A stretch of DNA of 53,720 nt from Acanthaster planci (GCF_001949145.1 NW_019091497.1:71809-125528), one strand, 5' to 3'; numbered from the stretch's first letter, positions 1 through 12,700 are shown. The notes: generated by a model from the letters alone, not told the origin. Made by a program: numbers and translations.

Positions 1-468
1 TTTTCGGAGTTCTCGGTAGAAGGCTGAGTTGAGGATGTCCAACACTTTGCTGTCGTACTCTGTCTTGTCCATGATGACGGTGGCGTTGCCCTTATCTGCA
101 CGGAGGATGTGGATGGTCTTGTCCTGACGCATTGAATTGATGGCTGCCTGTTCCTGCTTTGAGATGTTGGGTTTGGCTGGCTTGTGTTTCCGAAGGGCTT
201 GATGGACCTGCAGGCGGATCTCATCATATGCGGACTTGTCAAGGTGGCGGAGGATCGGTTCGGTGTGCTGGATGATGTCTTCAGTGGGTGACGATTGGGG
301 AACTAGGGCAAAGTTCATGCCTCGTGACAGAACTTTGGTCTCGTCTGCGGAGAGGGCGCGCTGACTCATGTTGACCACGGTGTGACTGGTGAAGGACTCC
401 TTGGAGCGGAGATGGGCTTCGTTTGGTACCGGTTGATCCATGGTGTAACCGCAATCGTTTTTACTCAT
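1..468 (-). mobile_element. Penelope-like element, N-terminal reverse transcriptase fragment (cut by window edge)
   Basis: Reading the minus strand from an ATG at 468 (in-frame stop just upstream at 478-480), the frame stays open to base 1. The translation holds the conserved start of Penelope-like reverse transcriptases: LSADETKVLSRGMNFALVP, then about 70 residues later ILRADKGNATVIMDKTEYD followed by LNSAFYREL. These are the hallmarks of the region just before the RT fingers in this family. The catalytic YxDD part and the GIY-YIG endonuclease would lie beyond the window. A second in-frame ATG is at 441. Family members usually have more N-terminal sequence; 480-780 may hold a decayed version of it, but its frame is broken. 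An EST-like host exon is very unlikely given the motif match. Confidence 0.85.
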
Positions 469-480
469 ATAGTTCTTTCA

Positions 481-1260
481 CCATGTAAGTCTTATCAAGC
501 TACCTAAATGGACCCGCTGGGCGTGGCCGTTCTTCCCAAGCTTCAAATCATCGTGCTGGCGCTCTAGGCTACGGCTCCATTGCCCGGAACTGTACCTGCA
601 CGGGTATGACATCTATGTGTCGTGGAGCCAAGTAGCACTGCGTCGCCCTCGGGACCAGCGGTCAGTCAAGTTCCCCTAGTTGGACGTGGACCGCACCTCG
701 CAGTAGTCCTCGCCCACAGTCAATAGAGCAACCCAGTCTTCTGTGGTTTCCTATGTTCACCGGGCAACTTCATTGTATGTATATCGGCCGATACTTCATT
801 TATTATAATTGTATAAATTTGTACTATATTTATTTATTTGTTGTCCAAGACATGATGGATGGAGCAGGGCAAAAAGCCTTCAAAGTATTTTCTTAATTAA
901 TCTGGAGAAACACACTTTTGTTAACAAATCTATTTGTCGTATTGTTAAAGAGGACAACTGTACTTTGACTCGAAGTGAGGATGTCCTTGTAGAAGCGAGA
1001 AAGTTTTTATAAGAAGCTTTATTCTTTTCGTGAAATCAATGTCGAGGTTGACTTAATGCCGATTTTTGTTGAGGAAGGGAGTGTTACGTGTGGAAAAATC
1101 AACTAAAAAAGCCCAATCCGTCGCACACGGCAGCAAAATAATTTTAAGAGGAAAGAACCAACAAATAAACAGGACCTTTTCAACAACCAGTAATTATCAA
1201 GGAAATGAAGCGTGACTTGCATTAGAAGAACTGAAAGTGCATTAATTTTAATAATGAATC
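481..1260. other. No gene seen; possibly 5' part of the Penelope-like element
   Basis: 480-780 is somewhat GC-rich and could be the decayed upstream part of the minus-strand Penelope-like fragment, because short stretches in several frames look coding while stops interrupt them. 780-1260 is AT-rich, and I recognise nothing in it. Confidence 0.3.
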
Positions 1261-1268
1261 AATATCAA

Positions 1269-2270
1269 TCAACATGGGGAGATTAAAACACCCTCCATTT
1301 TAACCTGACGCAAACTGAGAAGCACTGCCTGTTTACTATTGAGAGCTTCCACTGCCTCAAGCTTTCCTTCACACACTGTATTATGCAAATCAAATTTCGC
1401 GCTCGGGTTTACGCTACGCTTTACAAGTTTCTTTTGTTTTCCAAGCAGGAAAAGAAATAGTCTTAGAACGAATTTGTAAAAGAAGCATTTCAAAAGAAAA
1501 GCTGATCATTAATTATGAACTGAATATTTCTGGGTGAACATTTTTAAGGTCATCAGGTTGGTAAGGAAAAGCTGCATAATCTTCACCACTTCCCGTATAG
1601 TACTTTTAACTAGTCCCGCATAAGCGGGGTCAGAAAGCAAAGAATTGTTGGATTTCCAATAACCATTACCTCGTTCCATATTTAAAATCGAGATGGACAT
1701 CAATTAAGGAATGATCTGACCTATAACCAGGCTTAATATCGCAGCTAATCAACTTGGAATTATATTCTGCTGAAATTAAAAGAAGTCTAATCTAGAGTGC
1801 TTAAGAGAGTCATGCTGTTTCCATGTTATATCTACGGAGGTCCGGATTATGAATTCTCCACACATCAACCAAATCCAAACCATGACAAAATTCACTCTGT
1901 TTCTAGACACGAGGTTGTTAATGTGCAGATAGTTCAAACAGTCTAAATTTACATCTAAAATCAAATTCCAGTCCCCACATAAAATCATATGCGTGTTATC
2001 CAAATCACTTTTAAAATCTGAAACATGATCATAAAAAGCAGGCTCATCATTGTTAGGCCCATACAAATTAATGAGTGTTATACAAGAATCAGTAATCTCA
2101 ATATCAAGGGCCAATAAATTACCGTTGTCATCTGTCTTCGATTTATGAACTTTATACTCAAAGTTATTGTTAAACAAAATTGCCACTCCTCTGGAGTTAC
2201 TTGCTTACGAACTGAAAAAAAAAACCAGTTGAGACCACATTCACTTCTGACACGGGCCTCCATCATCTTG
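1269..2270 (-). mobile_element. Decayed Tx1/L1-like LINE: endonuclease plus linker, reverse transcriptase absent
   Basis: On the minus strand 2270 to 1770 encodes most of an apurinic-type endonuclease: SNSRGVAILFNNNFEYKVHK, INLYGPNNDEPAFYDHV, the GDWNLILD catalytic block, and SRLDFF near its end. After frameshifts the protein continues with GYWKSNNSLLSDPAYAGLVK (about 1600-1670) and KLEAVEALNSKQAVLL...KMEGVLI (about 1280-1370). This is the linker that follows the endonuclease in Tx1-type L1 elements. An in-frame TAA precedes the SNSRGV block and several frameshifts split the rest, so it is dead. The reverse transcriptase expected next is missing below 1269. Family assignment rests on the SRGVAILF and WK-NNSLL-D pattern, known for Tx1-like LINEs. 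Confidence 0.8.
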
Positions 2271-2416
2271 TAGACAACAGATATAGGAATTCTTATTTTT
2301 CAATGCGTAATATATGCTCTTTTAGCCTTAAATTTCGGAGCTCTCAGCCAATTTACCAAGGAGTTATTTACAGTTCATAGCCCTCTAACTGAACATTAAA
2401 AGGTCTCAAATAAGTT

Positions 2417-2807
2417 TGTTCTGGTTTCTGCTGTAACCGTAGTCGTAGGAGACGTTAGCCAATGTTTCCCTAGCGGAGTCAACCACGAATAATAAAGAAA
2501 AACGGCCAAAGATCAGGGCTTTAGATTCCGCACTCCTTTAATACACGGCGGTAAACTGCAAGGAAAAATGCAGGGAACAAACCACTTTTAAAATACGAAC
2601 AACGAACAAGGGTATACATGTGGAGTAAGATAATAAAACACATGAGAAAATACATGTGGGCTACATGGAGAAAATCGAACTTGCATCAAAAGCTAAATAT
2701 GAATAACAGGTTTCTACTCACACAAGTGACCAGAAAGAGCAAGAAAAATGATAATAAATGGTATCTATGAATGGCACCCTCAAGAGGTGAGAAGAAATAC
2801 CAAAACA
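2417..2807 (-). repeat. 3' LTR of the BEL/Pao element (internally deleted)
   Basis: It matches the 5' LTR in two blocks: 2571-2777 against 5767-5978, and the terminal block near 2778-2807 against 6298-6345. About 320 bases present in the 5' copy (roughly 5979-6297) are missing here. It keeps the LTR end (2417-2570) that the 5' copy has lost. Its terminus reads ...CAGAACA next to the AAGTT duplication. An intact LTR would therefore have been about 0.73 kb. Confidence 0.85.
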
Positions 2808-2837
2808 CTCCCCGCCTAAAAATTGCCAAGGAAATTT

Positions 2838-5764
2838 TTAAGCTTTAACCGAAGAGTTCAGTGAGTTGCTAGTCAAGTCACTGAGTCGCCTTCTCCAAGA
2901 TGATGAGCTCAGACGTGGGTCTAATAGGTTCGCCGCGAGCCACCGGAACAGACTAAGATGTCCGCCTTGCAGACTTTGCCATCGTCGCTGGGGTGAGTCT
3001 TGATCACTCGTGCAAGAGGCCACTGGTTCCTGGGAGCTTCTTTCTGTCTGAGCAGCACGACATCTCCTGCGCAGATAATGGGCGTGCTCTGGGTCCACTT
3101 CTGACGAGGTTGGAGGCTTTGTAGATACTCGCTACGCCACCTTGACTAGAACTGGTCGGCGAGATACTGGGCACGTCTCCAGCGTTGTCTGCCATAAAGA
3201 TCTTGTTTGAAGAACTGGTCTGGGGGCGCTTCCAAGGGTTGCGTCTTCAGAGTCAGAAGCATTGCTGGCATAAGTGCCCGGGCGTCGTTTGGGTCTTATG
3301 AAAGGGTCGTGATGGGTCTGGAATTGACTATAACCGCAGCTTCTGCCAGGAAGGTGGTAAAAACTTCATGAGTTGGTGTTTTCCTAGTTGAAAGAACAAA
3401 GAGTCCAGGATGCATCGAATTGTCCGGATCTGCCGTTCCCAGATTCCTCCAAAGTGGGAAGCCTTGGGTAGATTGAAAATCCACTAACAGTTCTTCGTAG
3501 TCAAGTACTGCGTTATCTCTTCATGGTTCAGCTTGCCCTCAGCGCCAATGAAGTTTGTTCCTCGGTCGCATCTAAGGCGGGCAACTGGACCTCGGTTTCC
3601 TACGAATCTTCTCAGTGACGAGATGAAGGCGGAGGTATACACAGCTTCAATGACCTCGATGTTTACTGCTCTAGTGCATAGGCAGGTAAAGAGGACGTCC
3701 CATCTCTTGGCCTCGGCTAGGCCACCTTGTGTTTTCCTTGCTGTGACCGTCCATGGGCCGAAAACATCCATCCCAACGTCCGTAAACGGCGGTGTTGTTT
3801 GGAGCCTGTCAACAGGTAGGTCAGCCATTATCTGTGAGAGTTGTTTGCCTCGAAGCCTGCGGCAGGTGATGCCTTGGTTTATGATGCTTCGGACGCTGCC
3901 GTGAGCTCCGATGACTCATTGGCCTCCGTTTCGGACTGCTGCGAGAGTCATATGACGTCCGAAGTGTTTGGTCTCACGGTGGATGTGCTCAATGATGAGC
4001 CTGAACACATAACTATTTTTAGGGAGGAGGAGAGGGTGACGTCCTCCGAGGTCTAAGTCTGCTCGCCTGAGCCTGCCGGCAACTCGGATGAGTCCATCTT
4101 GATCCAAGAAATGGTTAAGCTGGTGCATGGGGCTTGTTTTCTTTATGTGGATCTGACGTTTGGAAGTGGATGCAGACTTTAGACATGCATTCTCTTCGAT
4201 GAAATGGGACACTTGAACAGCGCGGAAGATGACTCTTTCGGCCTGCTGTAGGTCGTCTAGGGTGGCCTTGGTGTGCAGTTGCAAGCTCTGACTTCGAGGT
4301 TGGTTGGAGAGATCGTCTTTACCATGCTGGCCTTTGTAGGTCCCTGCCCTTGCCACCAGAGTCGCCATGGCCCTTTTGAGGGAAAACCAAGTCGAAAAGC
4401 GTGAAACCTCTCACATGTCAGGCTTTGTGGATTGGCAGTGATGGATTTATGCAGTCGGTCGTCAGGGATACTTGTGGCAAAGACACTGGCTTGCTTCTTG
4501 ATTTCAGGGTCGTCTTCGCTGAGCTGGGACCTTTCCTTGGGAAAGATTTCAATCACTTCTTTCGGGGTCGGGTCCATTCGCCAGAGAAACTCAGGTCCTT
4601 GAAACCAACGAGTGCTGCTTAGGCAGTTGGCAGGGACAGATCTTGACGCGATATCAGCAGGATTTTCGTCTGCCCCAATGTGGCGCCACTGGCTGGGTTG
4701 GGAAACCTTGTGTATGCTCTGGACCCTGTTAGCGACGTACACATGAAAGCGTTTGTGGACTCGTTTCCAATGTACCCAAGTACGACCTTGCTGTCTGTGT
4801 AGTACTTTGTGTCGTCAAAGGCTACTCTCTTGTTCAGTTCAGTGGTCACCGTCTGCACAGTCCCAAGTACTGATGCACAGAGTTCCAGTCGTGGCACAAA
4901 CACGGCGTGGGAGGGGTGACCTTTGTCTTGGCCATCAGGAAGGAGACATGGGGCTTGCCGTCTTCGTTGACAAGGCGTTAGTAGGCGACGGCGCCGATAG
5001 CACGTTGGCTGGCATCGGAAAAGACATGGAGCTCCCTCATCTTGACTTGCCCAAAGTCTGGTGATTGGTAGCACCGTGGTATCTGGATGCTGTCCAAGAG
5101 ATGAAGAGAGTTTCGCCAGCTTAGCCACATAGGTAGGTACTCTTCAGGAAGGGGCTTGTCCCATGTGTCCCGTGAGGTGTTGTTTTCTCCTTTGATTGCT
5201 GCGTTGATCTCGCAGAGTATGATCTTGCCCTTGATGGTGACGGGAGCTATGAAGCCCAGGGGATCAACAATAGAGCTGGCTATGGACAAGACTCCCCGCC
5301 GTAACAATGGCCTCTCGTGTAGGTTAACTTTGACAGTGAAATGGTCTGCTTCTAGGGACCAGGACACTCTGAGGGATCTCTGGGTAGGCAATTCCTCGTT
5401 GCTAAGGTCAAAGTTTTGGAGATCCTTGGCCGTGGCTTCTTCTGGCAGGGTGTTCATCATTCCTCTGTCATTGGAGGCTATCTTGTGGAAACGGAGGTTC
5501 TTTGTGGATAGAGCCTGTCTGGTGCATCAAATGAGGCTCAGCGCTGTACTGCTCTCTGGTACAGAAGTCAGGCCGTCGTCAAAATAGAAATCGTGGTGGA
5601 TTAACTCTCTGACGTCTTCACCCTGGCTCGGGGCAGACTCATCAGCGATCATCCGAAGGCCGAAGGTGGCTACTGCCGGGAATGACACTTTACCCAAAAG
5701 GTGTACGTTCATTCGGTACCCGGTGATTGGCTTCTCCGGGTTGTTACCCTCAAACCACAAGAAG
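2838..5764 (-). pseudogene. BEL/Pao pol pseudogene (RT - Pao/A17 - RNase H - integrase)
   Basis: The minus-strand order is as follows. RT middle and end is at 5764-5527, with GKVSFPAVATFGLR and the active-site block FYFDDGLTS (usual FYVDD). The Pao domain is at 5460-4978, with RRGVLSIASSIVDPLGFIAP and VFSDAS. The RNase H-like stretch is at about 4960-4700, with VPRLELCASVL and YYTDSKVVLGYI. The linker QWRHIGADENPADIASR follows at about 4690-4620. The integrase zinc-binding part is at 4368-3916, with LIRVAGRLRRADL. The integrase core is at 3828-3400, with VGMDVFGP, RCDRGTNFIGAEG and, after a stop, [13 protein letters not shown]-terminal tail lies at 3195-2838. Frameshifts occur near 5527, 4978, 4300 and 3200, and a stop at 3484-3486. 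The start of the polyprotein is deleted. Confidence 0.9.
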
Positions 5765-5766
5765 CG

Positions 5767-6345
5767 CAGGGAACAAACTTTAAAATACTTCAAAAATACG
5801 AACAACGACCAAGGGTAAACATGTGGAGTAAGATTATAAAATACATGAGAAAATACATGTAGGCTACATGGAGAAAATCTAACTTGCATCAAAAGCTAAA
5901 TATGAATAACAGGTTTCTAATCAGAATTTTTCTCACATAAGTGACCAGAAAGAGCAAGAAAAAATGATAATAAAAATATAAGCAAACCATAAAATCACAA
6001 GTCAGAAGAAGTCCTACATGGACAAAAGTGTATAGAGTCTAAATCTGGGTATTAAAATAACATCAAAAGGCAAGTTCAAATGATCAGAAAATTACTTTAA
6101 ATTTACTCACTTGACTGTGGTTCAGGTAATGGAAAATCTCGAACAGAGGGAGTAATGATGGCTTACACAGGGAGCAAAGAGTGTAGCAATGGGCTTTGAG
6201 AACAAAGGATTGGTGATCTTTAAAACTGCCCAAAACTAAACATGGTCTGCAAGTGTCGAAAATAGAGGGAGCATGATCCTACTATCCTTCGTCTTCTGGT
6301 CTCTGTGAATGGCGCCCTCAAGAGGCGAGAAGAAATACCAAAACA
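5767..6345 (-). repeat. 5' LTR of the BEL/Pao element, truncated at its inner end
   Basis: It begins TGTTTTGG at 6345 next to the AAGTT target duplication. It contains the full U3-like part missing in the 3' copy, but stops at GTTCCCTGC, where the pol reading frame starts directly. The roughly 154-base LTR end seen at 2417-2570 of the other copy is absent, together with any primer-binding site. Confidence 0.85.
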
Positions 6346-6350
6346 AAGTT

Positions 6351-6771
6351 AATGCCTCCCCATACAAAGTGTTACTTCTTGAATCCTTTGAATATAAAGT
6401 GTCCAAGATAATCATGAATAATTTGAATAGTACAAAACAAGATTTGCATGACTGCCATTTTGGCAGTCCAGTTCTTTTCTTCCTCTGAATGGACTTCTGT
6501 TTTCAGGACGCATGTTGTGATTTTTTGAGCGCCCTAATTTCATCGCACTCATTAGAAGAATACGCTTTCATGAGCAAATGTTATGCACATTATGTTTATA
6601 AGTATGAATTATTCACATTGATTTCAGGAGCAAGTAACCACAGTGTTTGCGCTTTTTTGACCTGTAGGCTTTCACAAAATTTTCGAGAGGGATTTGCCAA
6701 TTTCTAGCAGCCGTTAGAGTGTTGGGGACGTGCAAATACAAATAAGTCCAACGATGCCTGTGCTATTCTTC
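6351..6771. other. 3' flank of the transporter gene, no feature recognised
   Basis: AT-rich sequence between the BEL insertion and the transporter stop codon. It probably includes the 3' untranslated region. No AATAAA is obvious on the minus strand. The retrotransposon sits about 420 bases beyond the stop. Confidence 0.4.
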
Positions 6772-9700
6772 CTAAACGGAAATTTCCTCTAGGACCGACC
6801 CCTCTTCCACCACTCTGTCCTGCCCCTCCGTCTGTATGTCGCCCTCTGGCTCCTCCTCTACGTGAGAAGGAAACAGCCATGCAAGAAACATGCAGGCAAA
6901 AGACAGGAACCCAATTCCCAGGGCGCCACCGTTATATGAGTAGCGATACCAGACATTGTCGTAGAGAGTGCATGCTCCCGGGCCATTACACGTCTGTTTC
7001 CACATCAAACAGGCCGAATCGATGATGGCGCCAAACAGGTAACCAGCTGGGAGAGTCACTGATGAAGAAACAATGGGAAAGTAGCTTACAAAAACAAGCT
7101 TCTAGTGGAGAGACAGAGCTCAGGACCCTAGCCACTACATTTTAATATAATAACTGTGCCCTTCAACCTTCAAGAACGAAACTAGGTCAAAGTTTGTAAG
7201 AGCTGCTGATTTCTCGGTATGTGGAGGTGAATACTGCTTTTCTTTCTCCAGATGTCCAGTTGGCGAAATGGTACAAGCAAAATTTTTGTTTTCGATTCCC
7301 ATCAACTGTTGAATAAACTTCTGTCTCGCAGCCCATAACTGTTCGTATGGGCGGGCGAATTTCGCAGAAATATTTTCCTCGTTAATTGGTAACAGGCTTT
7401 ACCTCAAAATGCATATTGCATTGCCCAATTAGTTTTAAAAATAGTAATATGTATTGTTTGGTGTTTTTATAGCTGAGTAAGAAGTTTTAAAAGCCTTCAT
7501 GAATAATATTGTTCTTTTGCTTTGGACGACAGTTGGCCGTATAGAAAACACCGAGAAAACAAATGAACAAAATGGCATAGGCCTATAAAAGTAAGGTATT
7601 AGTTTACCAATGAGGCCCGTCAAATGAAGAATCCCTAAAGCTACAGGCCTGTCTTCTGATGTGACGCATCTAAAAAGAAAACAGTAAAAATAACAAAACC
7701 AACCTCTTTAGTCGAGTCTAATCCTTTGTCGACACAGGGCTACCACTTCTATGCAGATGGATATAGACATGAATGCAAAGCAGGTTTTGCTACCCAAATA
7801 GCGCACTCTTGAAAAATGTTTCCGTAAACCAGCCTCTGGAGAGGATCACGTTGGTTTGGCTATGCGAGAAGGCTTTGTCTTGACGCCAAGGCAGTGCGGT
7901 CGGGTGGGAGAGTGTAAGTTTCTATACTGCAAGCGGAATACTGAACGACACGTAACACTCAGACGGTTACATTCCTTAGAGTTGTAATGACTCCAGTAGA
8001 TAACCAAACTCGATCCCGACTCGAGTCACAATTTTTGGCGAATCGACTCGACTCCTGAAGGGCAAATGACTTGACCGTAGCGTCACTGCGAGTAAAGGAG
8101 TCAAATCGAATCGTGTCTCTCATTAGATGATTTGACTCGAGTGAAAGTTAATAAAACTCGAGTGCAAAAAATAAATTTTTAACAAACTTCTTGCAAAAAC
8201 AATTTGCATTGTCACACCTCTGTCTTAGATACTGTCCGTTTATTGGCCATGAACGATCACATGACAGGGCGATACTATACAAACACAGCATGGTTTGAGG
8301 GGTTCGCGGAGGGAGGTAGTCAAACTGACCTAAACCGAGGGACCAGTTATTCCCACTATTTTCCCAAAATAAACCATATTGTATTTGTTTTACTACACTT
8401 CATAAATATTCCAACAGAAATCTCACGTTATTTGTACTCACAGACACCATTGTTGTTTCTCAGCTGCTAAATTTCCATGTTATGATAGTGGAGTGCAGAT
8501 GTGCAGGGCTTCAATAGTCCGGTGCTGACATACGTTTTTGGTTTTACTGTAATAGTTATTAGGATACAACTCCACACTGGTTCTGTAAAGATTACATAAC
8601 ACATACCACATATTTACGCAGCGGGTTCCAGAAGTTTTTTGATGCTATCAGAAAAAACTTCCGCACGGCAGCGAGGTGGATACTCACCGCTATGACGTCA
8701 CCTGGTTGCGTATCATTTCTACTTCCCAGACGCTAGGTGGAATCGGCCATTGCAATGACGCGCTCCGATTTGCTCATTAATATTTTTGTGAGGTGTAGTA
8801 CATTCGCATATTGCACTCACTGTGAGATACTTCTTTCTGCCGATAGTGCGTGCACGCGCACGCGCGCGAGACAGAAGAGCCTGGGCAAGTTCAAGAGCGA
8901 ACATTTCGTCCCCTTTCGTCAGTTTTGCGTGGTACCATGATACGTTTTAATCGAATTCCCTGGTAGCCGATGTGCGTGTGCATAGGCTACTAGGGAATTC
9001 GATCGATGATCGCGCTTGTATAACAGACTCGTTCCCGTCCCCGCAGGGTATAAGGTAATGCAGAGACCGCTAACCAGACCATATGTACTCACTGGTACCC
9101 CCACTAGTTTCACGTAAAAGATTACACAATTAAAGAAGGTGAGGGAACTGTTCATTTGCAGACAATATCGTTGAAGTCTGTTTATAGCTTAATTGTACAG
9201 TTTGACAGTAGGCCTACCGTCTACTGAAATGCAGAGCTTGTTTCTTTAGATAAAGTCCTTACGACAGAGGTATGACAAAACAATTGTTGACCACTTTGGT
9301 GTGGGATATTACGTTTTGAACACACTCGGGCACACATAGCACCCTCGGCTTCGCCTCGGTGCGCTATATATGCGTCCCCTGGGTGTTCAAATTATTTCCA
9401 GTGCCGGTATATAATGTTCACGTCATGTGTTGTTATCGTCAAGAGTAAGAAGTAGTGTGACCAAATGTAGAAATCAATAGGTAATTTTGAAAATGCCTCA
9501 AAGTGGCTTTTCTCTTGTTTTTATTAATCGCATTGTGTTCAAATATTGATGACTTGAATTGACTTGAGCAAAATATTTTAGTCAACTCGACTCGAGTCAC
9601 TACGTTACAATGACTCGACTCGACTCAGGTCACAGAAATAAGTGACTCGTTACGACTCTGATCCTTCTTTGCTTGATAGGTTTGGGGAAACCTGTATCTT

Positions 9701-12700
9701 CTTCCTGTATCTACTTCCCTTTCAAACGTTGGGCGAAACTAGGAAAACAAATGATGAATCTTTACGAGGTCTACACTATACTATCTGTCAAAAAGCCTCG
9801 TGGACTCTGCTCAAAGATAAACTCAGGTATAAAGGTAAGTTGAAACGTACCTAATGACGACATTCAGACGGAGAAGTTGAGCAAACTGGGCAAGCAGTAA
9901 CACAATGGTCAACACCACCAGGTACAGTGCACCGGAAATGCAGTGGGTATCACAAGCGCCCTGTACGGTCAGGAGTGTTCCATTTCTGATCAATTCGTCA
10001 GTTACGTTACCTGTCTGTGTTGCTAAGCAGGAGCAGTCTTCATAGCCCTGAAAATATAACGAAGCCCATGTGCCTGTCAAGCACAACAACAGCACGGAAA
10101 TACCTTTTCCCGTGTTCATTAAACTATTTGGGAATATCGACTTTTACATCGATTAACAACTGAAAGGAGTTGGTAGAGTTTTCACTAAATGTCATGAGTG
10201 TGCCTAAACGATTTCAAATTAGGGGGCTCATCATGAATTTGCCGACAGACCATCGGCAAAATTTCATGAATGTAATGGTGGTCCGATTCCCCAACTTGAC
10301 ATTTACGTGTTCCCTCTTCCTTTCCCCATGCTTGCCGACAGCACCATGATTTGGTCGGCAAAACTGACTAATATAGGGGATGTGACACCCCCACTTTCCC
10401 CCTTTTGAAATGTCTCAAAACTCTCGGATTGTAAAGTTCACAGTGCTCTGTGGTTCGTAGCCTCTGATAAGGTTTCATCGAAATTTTGTTTTTTCTTAAA
10501 CATGTCTTTAATTTCCTTAACAACTTAATGTGTGCTAATTCTGCGTTGATGACACGTTGAGTTGGGGTTTTAATGAAGAGGTGTTAGTTGGAATTCGTGC
10601 TCCTATACTGTCGTCAGTATTGCCTCGCGTTACATTAAGCTCACGTACCTAAACTTCAATAAATTAACAGGTATAATGAAAATTTGAACTCAGTAAAAAC
10701 TACCCAAACTGTAATAAGTTGTGTTTTGACAAATACGCCGACACGAGTATGTACTTTGTTCAACATTATTTTCTTCGTAAACGTCGATATAATATACATT
10801 TAACTGTCGTTAATGACTACACAAGAGTATATGTATACCCGATCAGTGACGAGACGGCATCCAGCATGGCAAGCTGAGAAATAGGTGGTTCCATTGCCAT
10901 CGCATACAGGCGCGTACATAGATAATGAGCATGCGCAGTCTGCGTTGCAGGGAGATTCCAAATCAGCACGACTGAAAAAGAACAACCGTCTGGGTCATTT
11001 TCCCTCACAGATTTCAGGACACAGGCTAAAACAACTTGTTGGCTTACGGGAGTCTTTACATAGGTACTAGGTACTACATCAACAGAGACAGGGTGTGAAG
11101 TTGTACCAGCCCTTGTTACCATGTGTGGCCATCCATTCATTTTTACCATGTGTGAAGGTAGTTTTCTTCAGGGTGGTGATGAGCATAAAGCCCCCCCCCA
11201 AGTGACGAAATTAAAGCACCTGGGCTTTAAGTAATTTCTGTATACTTTTCATGATATTATTTCCCCTCAATCCATTTCCTCTCAATGAACGAACCTTTCA
11301 TTCTGTGGCTATCCTTGGCAGTCAGACCAATACACAGGCAAACTATTCCGCACATTTGTCAAATTCTGTTTTTCTTGTGTAAGTCAGCAGTGCTCCCCCC
11401 TCCCAAAGCTGAGATGTCATTTAATTTAGTTAGCTGGACCACCTCGCATTTGCGGGGAAACCCTAGCGAAAACCACCAAGAGCTTACTCATTTTCAGATC
11501 AAAAATTACTCTATGTATTCTGTGTCATGAGTAAGTGCGGAAACAAGCGCGCATTCGCAACTTGTCGGCCTTTGTAGTCACCTCCGTTATGTAAGGACCT
11601 CCCAAATGGCAATGTCCAAACCAAAGCTGGGTCGATGGCGGCGTAGCAACAGCAGTGTAAATACACCTTTTCACTTATAAATTCATAACCTGTGTATAAA
11701 AACGTACTGATGTTCAATGTACATGTAGTGTACGCATTCGATTCGCTGCTTTCTGCACTTGGGAAATCCGAAGCACCAGATCCCTTTCTCTTTAGATCTG
11801 CACAAACACGACAACCGGCTACCATTACTTTCGGTATTACTCCAAGCTATGGCCAGGTTCAAGGGTAAGCTATTACCGTTTTGTACAGTATTGTACATTG
11901 AACATCCGTACGTGTTTACAAATGCACAGGTTGGCTCCAAGAACACTAATGATGTAATTTATACTACTTAGGATGGATTGGATTGAATGGGATTTTTCTG
12001 AAGAAAAAAATGAACCAAGCCAGAAAACTTGAGAGAATTAATGATCATCATAGTCGCTTACACCTCTTGCTGCCAAGTCCATTTGTGCGCATGTGTGCTT
12101 AATTACGAATTTATTAGTGACAACGTCTGTTACGTATAAACTCATAATTTAGTGTCGTGTTTGGCTTTTGGCATTTCTGCTCTTTTCGTTTTGGTGTGTT
12201 AAGGTCAACAAGAGGGAGTTATTGCCTATAAGGTTAGTCTTATATTGGATTTCCTACGGCGCAGAACTCGGCAGCTTTACATTTTTGACACGTGCGCGAG
12301 ATAAATTTACAAGGCTTTATTGAACTTTTCCTAATGTATGATTTGTGTAAAAATTGCCAAAAATACACAACAAACAAAAATAACAACGAAGTATGGAGGC
12401 ATACGTGTGCGGCAAATAAACGTCGTTGAGTTTTGAAAAGACTGTATCAAATGATACTTTCATTAGCATTTTGTTTCAGTCGCTTGTTGAAGCCGAAAGG
12501 ATTTTTCTTTTATTGCATTAAACGTCCATCTTATTACACTAGACCGACGTTTTATAAACGAAAATTTTACAACTGTCTGCGGCTTGGACAGCCTGAATGT
12601 GTACTAGTTCTAGGAATGAGGAAAAAGCTCTTTAGTTAAGCCGTATCCAAATTACTTCGCTGTGGCTAGAAGTTACACACGAGTCTATGATGGTGGCAAC

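Larger units (their letters stand above)
2417..6345 (-). mobile_element. BEL/Pao LTR retrotransposon with intact target duplication and large internal deletion
   Basis: The element is bounded by the 5-bp direct repeat AAGTT (2412-2416 and 6346-6350), which fits the target duplication of BEL elements. Both LTRs begin TGTTTTGGTATTTCTTCTC on the minus strand (at 6345 and 2807). A polypurine tract (GGCGGGGAGTG, complement of 2808-2815) sits just before the 3' LTR. The pol order RT, Pao domain, RNase H, integrase reads on the minus strand from 5764 to about 2838. Gag, protease and the first part of RT are gone: the 5' LTR runs straight into RT codons at 5766/5767, where both sides share GC(G). GC content is higher than in the flanks. 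The many frameshifts and stops make it inactive. Confidence 0.92.

Noticed and set aside
3533-5587. Plus-strand open frames up to 143 codons
   Set aside because: Shadows of the minus-strand BEL/Pao pol frame, which carries the recognisable motifs.
11511-11946. Extra transporter exon in intron 4 (Cys-containing minus-strand frames)
   Set aside because: Exons 4 and 5 already join in phase (AG|T) and give the continuous family order into the Kazal-like loop, so there is no room for another exon.
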